A DNA stretch of 64,000 bases from Streptomyces sp. NRRL S-118 (GCF_000716335.1 NZ_KL591008.1:55090-119089); one strand, 5' to 3'; counted from the first letter of the stretch, positions 42,205 to 51,511 are shown. Notes: generated by a model from the sequence alone, not told the origin. Numbers and translations: made by a program.

Positions 42205-43011
42205 TCACACCCGGCACAGCACCTCGCCGTGCGGCACCAGGAACCACCCGTCCTCCTCGCGGCCCCACGTGCGCCACCCCTCGGCGGCTGCGGCCAACTG
42301 CTCCGCGGAGGCGTACCCGCCCTCGACCGCGAGCCGCGCGTACACGGATTCGGTCGTACGCTCCGCCCAGAGGCCGCTCCACCACGCCCGCTCCTCCGGT
42401 GTGGTGAAGCACCAGGCCGCGGCGGTGGCGGTGATGTCGGTGAAGCCCGCCCGCCGGGCCCACGACACCAGCCTGCGGCCCGCGTCGGGCTCTCCGCCGT
42501 TGCCGCGCGCCACGCGGCGGTAGAGGCTCTGCCACGCGTCGAGGGCGGGGACGTCCGGGAACCAGGTGAACGCCCCGTAGTCGCTGTCCCTGGCCGCGAC
42601 CACGCCGCCGGGGCGGCACACCCGCCGCATCTCGCGCAGGGCCCGCACCGGATCGCCCACGTGCTGGAGCACCTGGTGGGCGTGGACGACGTCGAAGGAG
42701 TCGTCGGGGAAGTCCAGCGCGTGGACGTCCGCGACCGCGAAGTCCACGTTCTCCAGACCGCGCCCGGCGGTCAGCGTCCGGGCCTGCTCCAGGACGTCGC
42801 CGGCGGTGTCCACCGCCGTCACGCGGCCGCCCGGGGCGACGAGCGCGGCCAGGTCCGCGGTGATGGTGCCGGGGCCGCACCCCACGTCCAACACGTCGAG
42901 GCCCGGCCGGAGTTCACCCAGCAGGTATCCCGCCGAGTTCGCGGCCGTACGCCAGCGGTGCGAGCGCAGGACCGACTCATGGTGCCCATGTGTGTACACA
43001 GCGTCCGTCAT
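42205..43011 (-). CDS. SAM-dependent methyltransferase, class I
   Basis: A 268-residue methyltransferase of the UbiE/Coq5-like group. Motif I is LDVLDVGCGPGTITADLAAL (about residue 38), followed by VTAVDTAGDVLEQAR, NVDFAVADVHALDFPDDSFD and the post-II VVHAHQVLQHVGDPVRALRE. RVCRPGGVVAARDSDYGAF is motif III. The C-terminal part (WCFTTPEERAWWSGLWAERT) is also family-like. Acceptor unknown. TACCGT lies 6 bases before the ATG at 43011, a leaderless promoter. Confidence 0.92.
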   Translation of the reverse strand: MTDAVYTHGHHESVLRSHRWRTAANSAGYLLGELRPGLDVLDVGCGPGTITADLAALVAPGGRVTAVDTAGDVLEQARTLTAGRGLENVDFAVADVHALDFPDDSFDVVHAHQVLQHVGDPVRALREMRRVCRPGGVVAARDSDYGAFTWFPDVPALDAWQSLYRRVARGNGGEPDAGRRLVSWARRAGFTDITATAAAWCFTTPEERAWWSGLWAERTTESVYARLAVEGGYASAEQLAAAAEGWRTWGREEDGWFLVPHGEVLCRV

Positions 43012-43087
43012 GCCGCCACGGTACGCCGGTGTATCGAGTGATGAGACCTGCGTCTTGGTATGTGGACCAGTCCGGTGGGGGTCGTGC

Positions 43088-43591
43088 TCAGGAGCGGCCG
43101 TCGCGCACCGCCGCCGGTGCCGTCCCCGGATGCGGCCGCGCGGGAGCCGCCGCCTGGACCGCCTTCACCGCCTTCGCCAGGTTCTCCAGCTGGGCACGCC
43201 CGGCGGCCACCCGCAGATGGGTGAACTCGTACCGCTCCTCGGCCTCGGCATGCGCCAGCACGTCCTGCCGCAGCCGTGCGAGCCGCTCCAGGAACGCGGG
43301 GGTACCGGTGTCCAGGTCCTCCAGCGCCCCTACCGCGCGCCGGGCGGCCTGCTCCTCCTCCAGTCGCTGCTCGACGACCGGCTCCCCGCCGTCGATGCGG
43401 CCGCGGGCGAAGGGATGGACGATCTCCTCCTCCGCCGCCTCGTGCGCAGCCAGGAGCCGGACGAGTTCACCGAAGCGCTCCGCGCGCTCAGGCCCCCGGC
43501 TCCCGGCCACATCGTCGAAGAGCCGGCGGATCCTGGCGTGTTGTTCCGTCAGGAACGCGACCACGTCCTGCGGGTCTCCCTCTCCGGGCAT
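43088..43591 (-). CDS. Hemerythrin HHE domain protein
   Basis: A 167-residue di-iron binding candidate. Ligands are in FLTEQHARIRRLFDDV, LLAAHEAAEEEIVHPFAR and VLAHAEAEERYEFTHLRV (HxxxE pairs). It is the second hemerythrin protein in the window, but the sequence differs from that at 10932. Oxygen/NO or redox stress roles are typical. ATG at 43591 has a GAGGAG site upstream. Confidence 0.88.
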   Translation of the reverse strand: MPGEGDPQDVVAFLTEQHARIRRLFDDVAGSRGPERAERFGELVRLLAAHEAAEEEIVHPFARGRIDGGEPVVEQRLEEEQAARRAVGALEDLDTGTPAFLERLARLRQDVLAHAEAEERYEFTHLRVAAGRAQLENLAKAVKAVQAAAPARPHPGTAPAAVRDGRS

Positions 43592-43662
43592 GCCTGGCTC
43601 CTCCCTCGGCGCTCCGGCGGCCCCGGGCGTTATCCGGCGGGCGGCCCGGGTACCCGCGGCCC

Positions 43663-44883
43663 ATGAACGCGAACCTCCCGGACGCGGCGCGCACGGTCGT
43701 GATCACCGGTGCCGGCAGCGGGGTCGGGCGCGCCACCGCCCGCGCCTTCGCCGTGCGCGGTGACCGCGTGGCCCTGCTCGGGCGCGGCGAGCGGGGCCTG
43801 GCGGGCGCGGCCGAGGACGTGCGGGCGGCCGGCGGCACACCACTGGCCGTGCCCGTCGACGTCTCCGACCCGCGGGCGGTCGACGAGGCCGCCGAACGGA
43901 TCGAGACGGAGCTCGGCCCGATCGACGTCTGGGTGAACAACGCGGCCGTCGGTCTCTTCGCACCGTTCACCGAGATCCGCGCCGACGAGTTCCGCCGCGT
44001 CACCGAGGTCACCTACCTCGGGTGCGTCAACGGCACCCGTGCCGCCCTGCGCCGCATGGTGCCGCGCGACCACGGCACCGTCGTCCAGGTCGGCTCGGCC
44101 CTCGCCTACCGGGGCGTGCCGCTGCAGTCCGCGTACAGCGGTGCGGTCCACGCCGTCCAGGGCTGGAACGAGTCCCTGCGCTGCGAGTTGCTGCACGCCG
44201 GCAGCAGGGTGCGCACCACCATGGTGCAGCTGCCGGCCGTCAACACCCCGCAGTTCGACTGGGCGCTCTCCCGCCTGCCGGGCCGCGCCCGCCCCCTCGG
44301 GCCTGTCTACCAGCCCGAGGTCGCCGCCCGTGCCGTCGTGCACGCCGCCGACCACCCGGGCCGCCGCGAGTACCGGGTCGGCGCCGCCACGGCCGCCGCG
44401 CTCGTCGTCAACGCGCTCGCGCCCGGCCTGTTCGACCGCTACCTCGCCCGCACCGGATTCCGCCGGCAGCAGGAGCCGGCGGAGATCGCCCCCGGCGGGG
44501 ACGCTGCCGCGCCGCACGCCGACGAGCCCGCCCCCAGCAACCTGTGGGCGCCGGTGGACGGCGCCCTGGGCCGGGACTTCGGTGCCCACGGCCGGTTCGA
44601 CGGCGAGTCCCGCGACCTGTACGCCGACACCGTGCTGCTGCGCCACCCGGCCGTGCTGGCCGCCGCCGTCGCCGGAGCGGCCGCAGCGGTGGCCGCCGTC
44701 ACCCGCGCGGGCCGGCGGACGCCGACCGCCACCGGTACGGGCGGCGCCGGGGCCGGCGCCCGGGCGGGCGCGCGCGGGGGAGCGGTGTCGCGCGGCGGGC
44801 CCCGCCGCGTTTGGCCGGCGGGCACCAGGGCACCGGGAAGGTTCGTCCGATCCATCCGTTCTGCCCGCCTCACCCGGATATGA
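43663..44883 (+). CDS. SDR family oxidoreductase with C-terminal tail
   Basis: A 406-residue NAD(P)-dependent dehydrogenase. The classical SDR domain (about 1-250) has TVVITGAGSGVGRATARAFA (TGxxxGxG), DVWVNNAAVGLF (NNAG-like) and the catalytic VGSALAYRGVPLQSAYSGAV (Ser, Tyr; a YSGAV in place of YxxSK). The change of the usual catalytic Lys to Val is notable. A 110-residue extension contains a hydrophobic segment AVLAAAVAGAAAAVAAV, then a Gly/Arg-rich tail. The gene overlaps or precedes NDH2 directly. Confidence 0.87.
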   Translation: MNANLPDAARTVVITGAGSGVGRATARAFAVRGDRVALLGRGERGLAGAAEDVRAAGGTPLAVPVDVSDPRAVDEAAERIETELGPIDVWVNNAAVGLFAPFTEIRADEFRRVTEVTYLGCVNGTRAALRRMVPRDHGTVVQVGSALAYRGVPLQSAYSGAVHAVQGWNESLRCELLHAGSRVRTTMVQLPAVNTPQFDWALSRLPGRARPLGPVYQPEVAARAVVHAADHPGRREYRVGAATAAALVVNALAPGLFDRYLARTGFRRQQEPAEIAPGGDAAAPHADEPAPSNLWAPVDGALGRDFGAHGRFDGESRDLYADTVLLRHPAVLAAAVAGAAAAVAAVTRAGRRTPTATGTGGAGAGARAGARGGAVSRGGPRRVWPAGTRAPGRFVRSIRSARLTRI

Positions 44884-44897
44884 CGCTGGAGGCCTTT

Positions 44898-46316
44898 GTG
44901 ACCCCGTCCGTCAACCCGACGCCCACCGGCCCGCCCGCCGGAGCGGCCCTCCGCCGCCGGCCGCGCATCGTGATCGTCGGCGCCGGATTCGCCGGCTACC
45001 AGACGGCCCGCGGCCTGAGCCGGACCCTGCGCGGCCGCGCCGAGATCGTGCTGCTCAACCCCACCGACTACTTCCTGTACCTGCCGCTGCTGCCCCAGGT
45101 CGCCGCCGGCATCCTGGAGCCCCGCAGGGTCACCGTCTCCCTGCCCGGCACCCTGCGCCACGTTCGGCTCGTGCTGGGCGAGGCCGACCACGTCGACCTC
45201 GACGGGCGCAAGGTCCACTACACCGACCCCGAGGGCACCACCGGGGAGCTCGGGTACGACCGGCTCGTCCTCGCCGTCGGCAGCGTCAGCAAGCTCCTGC
45301 CGATCCCCGGCGTGGCCGAGCACGCCACCGGCTTCCGCGGCCTGCCCGAGGCGCTCTACCTGCGCGACCACATCACCCGGCAGATCGAGCTCGCCGCCGG
45401 CGCCAAGGACCCGGCCGAATGCACCTCGCGCTGCACCTTCGTGGTCGTCGGCGCAGGCTACACCGGGACGGAGGTCGCCGCCCACGGCAAGATGTTCACC
45501 GACGCGCTCGTCCGCAAGCACCCCGCCTGGCCCAGGGGCGCACGCCCCCGCTGGATGCTGCTCGACGTCGCCGACCGGGTCCTGCCCGGGCTGGACGAGC
45601 GGCTCTCCGGCACGGCCGACCAGGTGCTGCGCGGCCGCGGCGTCGAGGTGCGCATGGGCACCTCCGTGAAGGAGTCCACGCGGGACGGGGTCCTCCTCGA
45701 CAACGGGGAGTTCGTCGAGACCCGCTCCCTCATCTGGTGCGTCGGCGTACGGCCCGACCCGCTCGTCTCCCAGCTGGGCCTGCCCGTGGAACGCGGCCGT
45801 CTGGTCGTCACGCCGGAGCTCGGTGTCCCCGGCCACCCCGACGTCTTCGCCTGCGGCGACGCCGCCGCCGTACCGGACCTGACCCGCCCCGGCGAGTACA
45901 CCCCGATGACGGCGCAGCACGCGTCGAGGCAGGGAAAGACCGCCGCGCGGAACGTCGCCGCGTCCCTCGGCGTCGGCGAGGCCGCGCCATACCGGCACAG
46001 CGACATGGGCTTCGCCGTGGACCTCGGAGGGGTGAAGGCGGCCGCCAACCCGATGGGCGTCCCACTGTCCGGGCCCGTCGCCGGGGCCGTCACCCGCGGC
46101 TACCACCTGGCCGCCATGCCCGGCAACCGCGTACGGGTCGCGGCGGACTGGCTGCTGGACGCGGCGCTGCCCCGGCAGGCCGTGCAACTGGGCCTGGTCC
46201 GCTCCTGGCAGGTGCCGCTGGACACGGCCTCGCCCGAACTCGCCAAGAGCGCAGCCCGCGCGGGCGGCGGCCCGAACGATGACGGCGGCGCGAGCGGCAC
46301 GAGCGGCAAGGAGTGA
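44898..46316 (+). CDS. Type II NADH dehydrogenase-like flavoprotein
   Basis: A 472-residue FAD/NAD(P) oxidoreductase, probably a membrane-associated non-proton-pumping NADH:quinone oxidoreductase. IVIVGAGFAGYQTARGLSRT is the FAD site, TFVVVGAGYTGTEVAAHGKM the NADH site, and HPDVFACGDAAAVPDL the C-terminal FAD motif. Near the end NRVRVAADWLLDAALPRQAV can form the membrane-anchoring helix. GTG at 44898 has TGGAGG 5 bases upstream; ATG at 44880 would overlap the SDR stop. The transketolase gene begins one base after its stop. Confidence 0.9.
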   Translation: MTPSVNPTPTGPPAGAALRRRPRIVIVGAGFAGYQTARGLSRTLRGRAEIVLLNPTDYFLYLPLLPQVAAGILEPRRVTVSLPGTLRHVRLVLGEADHVDLDGRKVHYTDPEGTTGELGYDRLVLAVGSVSKLLPIPGVAEHATGFRGLPEALYLRDHITRQIELAAGAKDPAECTSRCTFVVVGAGYTGTEVAAHGKMFTDALVRKHPAWPRGARPRWMLLDVADRVLPGLDERLSGTADQVLRGRGVEVRMGTSVKESTRDGVLLDNGEFVETRSLIWCVGVRPDPLVSQLGLPVERGRLVVTPELGVPGHPDVFACGDAAAVPDLTRPGEYTPMTAQHASRQGKTAARNVAASLGVGEAAPYRHSDMGFAVDLGGVKAAANPMGVPLSGPVAGAVTRGYHLAAMPGNRVRVAADWLLDAALPRQAVQLGLVRSWQVPLDTASPELAKSAARAGGGPNDDGGASGTSGKE

Positions 46317-46317
46317 C

Positions 46318-48168
46318 ATGCACCACGAAGAACTGGCTTCGCTGGCCCAGCAGTTGAGGGTCGACGCGGTCCGCGCCTCCGCGGCTGCGGGCTCCGGCCA
46401 CCCCACGTCCTCGATGTCCGCCGCGGAACTGGGGGCCGTCCTCCTCGCCCACCACCTCCGGTACGACTTCGACCGGCCCGAGCACCCCGCCAACGACCGG
46501 TTCGTGCTGTCCAAGGGGCACGCGACACCGCTGCTGTACGCCATGTACCGGGCGGCCGGCGCCATCGGCGACGACGAGCTCGCCGCCTACCGCACCCTCG
46601 ACAGCCGCCTCGAGGGGCACCCCACGCCCCGGCTGCCCTGGGTCGACGTCGCCACCGGCTCGCTCGGGCAGGGGCTGCCCGTCGGCGTCGGCATGGCGCT
46701 CGCCGGCAAGCGGCTCGACCGGCTCCCGTACCGCGTGTACGTCCTGTCGGGCGACAGCGAGATGGCGGAGGGCTCGGTGTGGGAGGCCGTCGAGCACGCC
46801 GCGTACAACCACCTCGACAACCTCACCCTGATCGTGGACGTCAACCGGCTCGGGCAGCGCGGACCGACGCGTCACGAGCACGACCTGGGCGCCTACGCCC
46901 GGCGGCTGCACGCCTTCGGCTGGCACGTCGTCGAGGCCGACGGGCACGACGTCGAGGCCGTCGACCGCGCCTACGCCGAAGCGCGGTCGACCGTCCGGCA
47001 GCCCACCGCGATCCTCGCCGCCACCCGCAAAGGCCGCGGGGTCGCCGCAGTCGAGGACCTCGAAGGCTTCCACGGCAAGCCCCTGAAGGACGCCGAGGCC
47101 GCCGTCGCCGAGCTGGGCGGCCCCCGCTCCGGCCACGTGTCCGTGCAGCGTCCGCCGGACGTGGCGGCCCCCCGGCCCGCCCGGGGCGCCGCGGTCGAGC
47201 TGCCGCGCTACGACATCGGCGACGCGGTCGCCACCCGCACCGCCTACGGGCACGCCCTGGAAGCGCTCGGCTCGGCGCGCGGCGATGTGGTCGCCCTGGA
47301 CGCCGAGGTCAGCGACTCGACCCGCACCGAGTTCTTCGCCAAGGCCCACCCCGACCGGTACTTCGAGTGCTACATCGCCGAGCAGCAGCTCGTGGCGGCG
47401 GCCGTCGGCATGCAGACCCGCGGCTACGTGCCGTACGCCTCGACGTTCGCCGCCTTCCTCACCCGCGCGCACGACTTCATCCGCATGGCCGCGGTGAGCC
47501 GCGCCGGGATCAACCTCATCGGGTCGCACGCCGGCGTCGCCATCGGCCAGGACGGCCCGTCGCAGATGGCGCTGGAGGACCTGGCCATGCTGCGCGCGGT
47601 CCACGGCAGCACCGTGCTGTACCCGTGCGACGCCAACCAGACGGCGAAGCTGGTGGCCGCCATGGCCGACCTGCCGGGGATCCGCTACCTGCGCACCTCG
47701 CGCGGCGACCTGCCCGTGATCTACGGGCCCGACGAGGAGTTCCCGGTCGGCGGCAGCAAGATCCTGCGCGGGGGCGGCGACGACGACAGGGTCACCCTCG
47801 TCGCGGCCGGCGTCACGGTCCACGAGGCGGTCGAGGCGGCCGACCTGCTCGCCGAGCACGGCATCCCGGTCCGGGTCGTCGACCTGTACTCGGTCAAGCC
47901 GGTCGACACCACCGCCCTGGAGGCCGCGGCGGCCGCGACCGGCTGCCTGGTCACGGTGGAGGACCACCACCCGGAGGGCGGCCTGGGCGACGCGGTCGCC
48001 GAGGCCTTCGCCGACGGCCGCCCCACCCCGCGGCTGGTCCGCCTCGGCGTGCGGAACATGCCGGGTTCGGCGAGCCCCGAGGAGCAGCTGCACGCCGCGG
48101 GCATCGACGCCGAGTCGATCGCCGCCGCGGTGAAGCTGATGGTCGAGGAGGGCGTGACCACTCCCTGA
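46318..48168 (+). CDS. Transketolase
   Basis: A 616-residue thiamine-diphosphate enzyme of the pentose phosphate pathway, moving two-carbon ketol units. SAAAGSGHPTSSMSAAELGA is the N-terminal signature, GSLGQGLPVGVGMALAGK and LSGDSEMAEGSVWEA the ThDP/Mg site, and FECYIAEQQLVAAAVGMQTR holds the catalytic Glu in the pyrimidine domain. The C-terminal domain (about 490-616) contains PVRVVDLYSVKPVD. It is similar in length to archaeal-type fused enzymes. It lies at the end of the SDR-NDH2 operon and is unlikely to be the only transketolase. Confidence 0.93.
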   Translation: MHHEELASLAQQLRVDAVRASAAAGSGHPTSSMSAAELGAVLLAHHLRYDFDRPEHPANDRFVLSKGHATPLLYAMYRAAGAIGDDELAAYRTLDSRLEGHPTPRLPWVDVATGSLGQGLPVGVGMALAGKRLDRLPYRVYVLSGDSEMAEGSVWEAVEHAAYNHLDNLTLIVDVNRLGQRGPTRHEHDLGAYARRLHAFGWHVVEADGHDVEAVDRAYAEARSTVRQPTAILAATRKGRGVAAVEDLEGFHGKPLKDAEAAVAELGGPRSGHVSVQRPPDVAAPRPARGAAVELPRYDIGDAVATRTAYGHALEALGSARGDVVALDAEVSDSTRTEFFAKAHPDRYFECYIAEQQLVAAAVGMQTRGYVPYASTFAAFLTRAHDFIRMAAVSRAGINLIGSHAGVAIGQDGPSQMALEDLAMLRAVHGSTVLYPCDANQTAKLVAAMADLPGIRYLRTSRGDLPVIYGPDEEFPVGGSKILRGGGDDDRVTLVAAGVTVHEAVEAADLLAEHGIPVRVVDLYSVKPVDTTALEAAAAATGCLVTVEDHHPEGGLGDAVAEAFADGRPTPRLVRLGVRNMPGSASPEEQLHAAGIDAESIAAAVKLMVEEGVTTP

Positions 48169-48196
48169 CGCATGTGCGGACGGGCCGGGGGAGGGG

Positions 48197-48736
48197 TCAG
48201 TGGGCCCACTGCTCCCGGGTGAGCGCGTACTCCACGTCGCCCTCCTCCGAGCCCTCGATCACCTCAGGCCACTCCTCGAAGAAGGTGCGGACGAAGGTGA
48301 GCCCGCACTTGACCAGCACGCGGCGCGACGCCGTGTTGACCGTCATCGTCTGCGCCGTCACCCGCCGCACGCCCAGGGTGGTGAAGCCCTCGGCGATCAG
48401 GGCCCGCGCGCCCTCGGTCACGTAGCCCCGGCCCCAGGCGCGGCGGTGCAGGCGGTACCCCAGCTCCACGGTGTCCCAGCCGTCCGACAGCGGAGCGAGG
48501 CAGAACCAGCCGAGCCACTCGCCCGTGGCGCGGGACTCCGCCGCCCGGAAGCCCCGGCCCAGCAGGCGGGGCAGGGACACCGTACGGATCTCGTCGCGCG
48601 AGGCCGGCCGGCCGCCGTTGATGTACCGCATCACGTCGGGGTCGTCGTCGAGCGCCACCACCTCGTCCAGGTCCTGCTCGGTGAACGGGCGGAGCCTCAG
48701 CCGCGGCGTGTCCAGGACGTGGTTCATGGTCCCCAT
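48197..48736 (-). CDS. GNAT acetyltransferase, RimJ/RimL type
   Basis: A 179-residue acetyltransferase. TPRLRLRPFTEQDLDEVVAL is the N-terminal signature, RLHRRAWGRGYVTEGARALI the acetyl-CoA loop, and VRRVTAQTMTVNTASRRVLV the conserved C-terminal motif. Substrate unknown. It is divergent from the LigD-type gene, with only 38 bases between starts. Confidence 0.9.
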   Translation of the reverse strand: MGTMNHVLDTPRLRLRPFTEQDLDEVVALDDDPDVMRYINGGRPASRDEIRTVSLPRLLGRGFRAAESRATGEWLGWFCLAPLSDGWDTVELGYRLHRRAWGRGYVTEGARALIAEGFTTLGVRRVTAQTMTVNTASRRVLVKCGLTFVRTFFEEWPEVIEGSEEGDVEYALTREQWAH

Positions 48737-48774
48737 GGTCGTCTGCGCGCCCCGGCGGCGGGTAGTCGTTTCCG

Positions 48775-49719
48775 ATGACCAGGAGCAGCACGCACAGTAC
48801 CGGTACCCGCACCGTCCGCGCCGGGCGCAGGAGCGTGGAGATCCACCGCCCCGGCAAGGTCCTCTTCCCCGGTGACGGTCTCACCAAGGCCGACCTCGTC
48901 ACGTACTACCGCTCGGTCGCGCCGTTCATGCTGCCGCACCTGCGCGGTCGGCCGCTGATGCTGGAGCGGCATCCCGACGGCATCGACGGGCCCCGCTTCA
49001 TGCAGAAGGACACCCCGGACGACTTTCCCGGCTGGGTCCGCCGCGTGGAGGTGCCCAAGGAGGGCGGCACCGTCACCCACACCGTGTGCGACGACACCGC
49101 CACCCTCCTCCACCTCGCCGACCGGGCCGCCCTCACCCTGCACCGCTGGCAGTCCAGGGCCGACCGGCTCCACCTGCCCGACCGCATGGTCTTCGACCTC
49201 GACCCCGCCCCCGGGGACGGAACCCCCGAGGACGGCTTCCGCGCGGTACGCCGCGCCGCGCAGGCGCTGCGGGAGCTCCTCGACGCCGTCGGGCTGCCCT
49301 GCGTGGTGATGACCACCGGCTCCAGGGGCGTCCACGTCGTCGTCCCGCTCGCCGGGCGCGCCACCCACGACGACGTCCGTGCCTTCGCCCGCGACCTCGC
49401 CGAGACCCTCGCCGCGGCCCACCCGGACGAACTCACCACCGCCGCGCGGAAGCAGGCCCGCGGCGACCGCCTGTACCTCGACGTCCAGCGCAACGGCTAC
49501 GCCCAGACCGCCGTCGCGCCCTGGTCCGTACGGGCCAGGCCGGGAGCACCGGTCGCCGCGCCGCTGACCTGGGAGCAGCTCGACGAGCCGGGCACGCACG
49601 CCCGCCGCTGGACCGTCCGCGACGCCCTCGAACAGGCCGGGACCCGGCCCTGGCAGGCCGACGCGGTGCGGCCCCGCTCCCTCGGCCCCGCCCGCCGGCG
49701 CCTGGACGCCCTGCGCTGA
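48775..49719 (+). CDS. LigD-type NHEJ polymerase/primase domain protein
   Basis: A 314-residue stand-alone polymerase domain of the AEP (archaeo-eukaryotic primase) superfamily. VEIHRPGKVLFPGDGLTKAD is the family start, RFMQKDTPDDFPGWVRRV follows, and MVFDLDPAPGDG holds the catalytic DxD. TTGSRGVHVVVPL and GDRLYLDVQRNGYAQTAVAP are further conserved sites, and PVAAPLTWEQLDE ends the core. The protein lacks ligase and nuclease domains, unlike mycobacterial LigD; actinomycetes often carry separate modules. It lies just upstream of gvp cluster 2. Confidence 0.93.
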   Translation: MTRSSTHSTGTRTVRAGRRSVEIHRPGKVLFPGDGLTKADLVTYYRSVAPFMLPHLRGRPLMLERHPDGIDGPRFMQKDTPDDFPGWVRRVEVPKEGGTVTHTVCDDTATLLHLADRAALTLHRWQSRADRLHLPDRMVFDLDPAPGDGTPEDGFRAVRRAAQALRELLDAVGLPCVVMTTGSRGVHVVVPLAGRATHDDVRAFARDLAETLAAAHPDELTTAARKQARGDRLYLDVQRNGYAQTAVAPWSVRARPGAPVAAPLTWEQLDEPGTHARRWTVRDALEQAGTRPWQADAVRPRSLGPARRRLDALR

Positions 49720-49790
49720 ACGGGTGGGTGGGGGAACGGTTCCGGGCGCCCGGGTTTGCGGGCTCCAGGGGCGGCAACCCGCATGCAGTC

Positions 49791-50051
49791 ATGGCCAATA
49801 CATCCGAGACCCTGCGCCGCGCAAGCGAGCAACTCACCGAACTCACCGGCATGGAAGCGGAATCCGTGTCGTCATTCCAACGCACCGAGGACGGCTGGAC
49901 GTTGACCGTCGAAGTCCTCGAACTGGCTCGTGTCCCCGACACGATGAGCCTGCTCGCCTCGTACGAGGTCCAAGTGGACCAGGAGGGCGAACTCGTCGGC
50001 TACCGGCGCGTACGCCGCTACGAGCGCGGCAGGGCCGACCGGTCCCGGTAG
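49791..50051 (+). CDS. gvpO: Gas vesicle protein GvpO, cluster 2
   Basis: An 86-residue GvpO without the polar lead of cluster 1. LRRASEQLTELTGMEAESVS, SFQRTEDGWTLTVEVLELAR and VPDTMSLLASYEVQVDQEGE, then GYRRVRRYERGRADRSR, cover the full domain. ATG at 49791 lacks a good ribosome site, so it may be leaderless or start elsewhere. It is first in the cluster, 72 bases after the LigD gene, so read-through is possible. Confidence 0.9.
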   Translation: MANTSETLRRASEQLTELTGMEAESVSSFQRTEDGWTLTVEVLELARVPDTMSLLASYEVQVDQEGELVGYRRVRRYERGRADRSR

Positions 50052-50132
50052 GGACCGGCACCACGTCCCGGAAACGGACCGCGGACGGTCCGGCCGGGAC
50101 CACGACAGACCCCCTCAGGGAGGCACCAGACA

Positions 50133-50543
50133 ATGACTGTTGCGGCACAGCAAGGCGGCGCCGTCGGCACCGGCGGCAGTGGTGGTACCAGCGGCCTGTA
50201 CGACGTCCTCGAACTCGTCCTGGACCGCGGACTCGTCATCGACGCGTTCGTCCGCGTGTCCCTCGTCGGCATCGAGATCCTCAAGATCGACGTCCGTGTC
50301 GTCGTCGCCAGCGTCGACACCTACCTGCGCTTCGCCGAGGCGTGCAACCGCCTCGACCTGGAGGCCGGACCGCGCAAGAACCCCGGACTGCCCGACCTGG
50401 TCGGTGAGATGACCGAGTCCGGCGCGCGGGGCAAGACCAAGGGCGCCATCAGCGGCGCGGCCCAGTCGATATCCGACAGCCTCGGTGGCAGCCGCTCGTC
50501 GTCGTCGTCGCGCAAGAAGCAGGAGCAGGAGGAGGAGAAGTGA
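50133..50543 (+). CDS. gvpA: Gas vesicle shell protein GvpA, cluster 2
   Basis: A 136-residue shell protein. The core [58 protein letters not shown] differs little from cluster 1. The tail has a Ser-rich run followed by RKKQEQEEEK in place of the Arg/Pro end of cluster 1. ATG at 50133 has GGGAGG 9 bases upstream. The stop overlaps the start of gvpF. Confidence 0.95.
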   Translation: MTVAAQQGGAVGTGGSGGTSGLYDVLELVLDRGLVIDAFVRVSLVGIEILKIDVRVVVASVDTYLRFAEACNRLDLEAGPRKNPGLPDLVGEMTESGARGKTKGAISGAAQSISDSLGGSRSSSSSRKKQEQEEEK

Positions 50544-51256
50544 GCACGTACGTCTACGGGATCGTCCGCAGCTCACATCCCGATCTGCCGGAGAAGATGG
50601 GCGGCATCGGCGACCCCGCCCGCACGGTCCGCGTCCTCACCCACGGCGAACTCGCCGCGCTGGTGAGCGAGGCGCCCGAGGACCTCAAGCCCAAGCGGCG
50701 CGACCTGCTCGCGCACCAGAGCGTGCTCGCCGAGGCGGGCGCCGGCGGCCCGGTCCTGCCCATGCGGTTCGGCGGCGTCTCGCCCGACGACGACACGGTC
50801 GTCGCGGTGCTGCGCGAACGCGAGGACCACTACCTGGAGCGGCTCAAGGCCCTCGACAACAAGGTCGAGTACAACGTCAAGGCCACCCACGACGAAGAGT
50901 CCGTCCTGCACCAGGTGCTGGCCGACGACCCCGACCTGCGGGCGCTCAGCGAGGCCAACCGGGCCGCCGGCGGCGGCTCGTACGAGCAGAAGCTGGCCCT
51001 CGGCGAACGCGTCGTGGCGGCGGTCAAGCAGCGCGAGGCACGCGACGCCGTGACGGTGCAGCAGGCGCTGGAGGGCGCGGCGGTGGACGTCCGCCCCGGC
51101 CCGGAGAACAGCGGCTGGCTGGCGAACATCTCGTTCCTGGTGGACCGGGACGAGGCCGACGCCTTCGTCGCCGCCGTCGACAGGCTCGGCAAGGAGCACG
51201 GCCACCTCGTCCTCCAGGTCAACGGCCCGCTGCCGCCGTACAGCTTCGTGGAGTAA
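50540..51256 (+). CDS. gvpF: Gas vesicle protein GvpF, cluster 2
   Basis: A 238-residue GvpF. MSTYVYGIVRSSHPDLPEKM, LKPKRRDLLAHQSVLAEAGA, VLPMRFGGVSPDDDTVVAVL and the terminal VNGPLPPYSFVE show the family. GTG at 50540 overlaps the gvpA stop by 4 bases. It is a clear paralog of the cluster 1 GvpF. Confidence 0.95.
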   Translation: MSTYVYGIVRSSHPDLPEKMGGIGDPARTVRVLTHGELAALVSEAPEDLKPKRRDLLAHQSVLAEAGAGGPVLPMRFGGVSPDDDTVVAVLREREDHYLERLKALDNKVEYNVKATHDEESVLHQVLADDPDLRALSEANRAAGGGSYEQKLALGERVVAAVKQREARDAVTVQQALEGAAVDVRPGPENSGWLANISFLVDRDEADAFVAAVDRLGKEHGHLVLQVNGPLPPYSFVE

Positions 51257-51274
51257 GGATCGGTGGAGTAGCCC

Positions 51275-51511
51275 ATGGGCCTGCTGGGAGAACTGCTCCT
51301 GCTTCCCGCCGCCCCCTTGCGCGGCACCGCATGGGTGCTGCGCCAGGTGGTGCAGGAGGCCGAGCGGCAGTACTACGACCCGGCCGCCGTACAGCGCGAA
51401 CTCGCCCGCCTCGCCGAACGGCTCGAGGCGGGCGAGATCGACGAGGCGGAATTCGACCGCCAGGAGGACGAGCTCCTCGCCCGCCTGGAGAAGGGCACGA
51501 GACAGACATGA
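51275..51511 (+). CDS. gvpG: Gas vesicle protein GvpG, cluster 2
   Basis: A 78-residue GvpG: LGELLLLPAAPLRGTAWVLR, QVVQEAERQYYDPAAVQREL, then a coiled-coil ERLEAGEIDEAEFDRQEDEL. Size and order match GvpG of cluster 1. It precedes gvpJ with an ATGA overlap. Confidence 0.93.
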   Translation: MGLLGELLLLPAAPLRGTAWVLRQVVQEAERQYYDPAAVQRELARLAERLEAGEIDEAEFDRQEDELLARLEKGTRQT

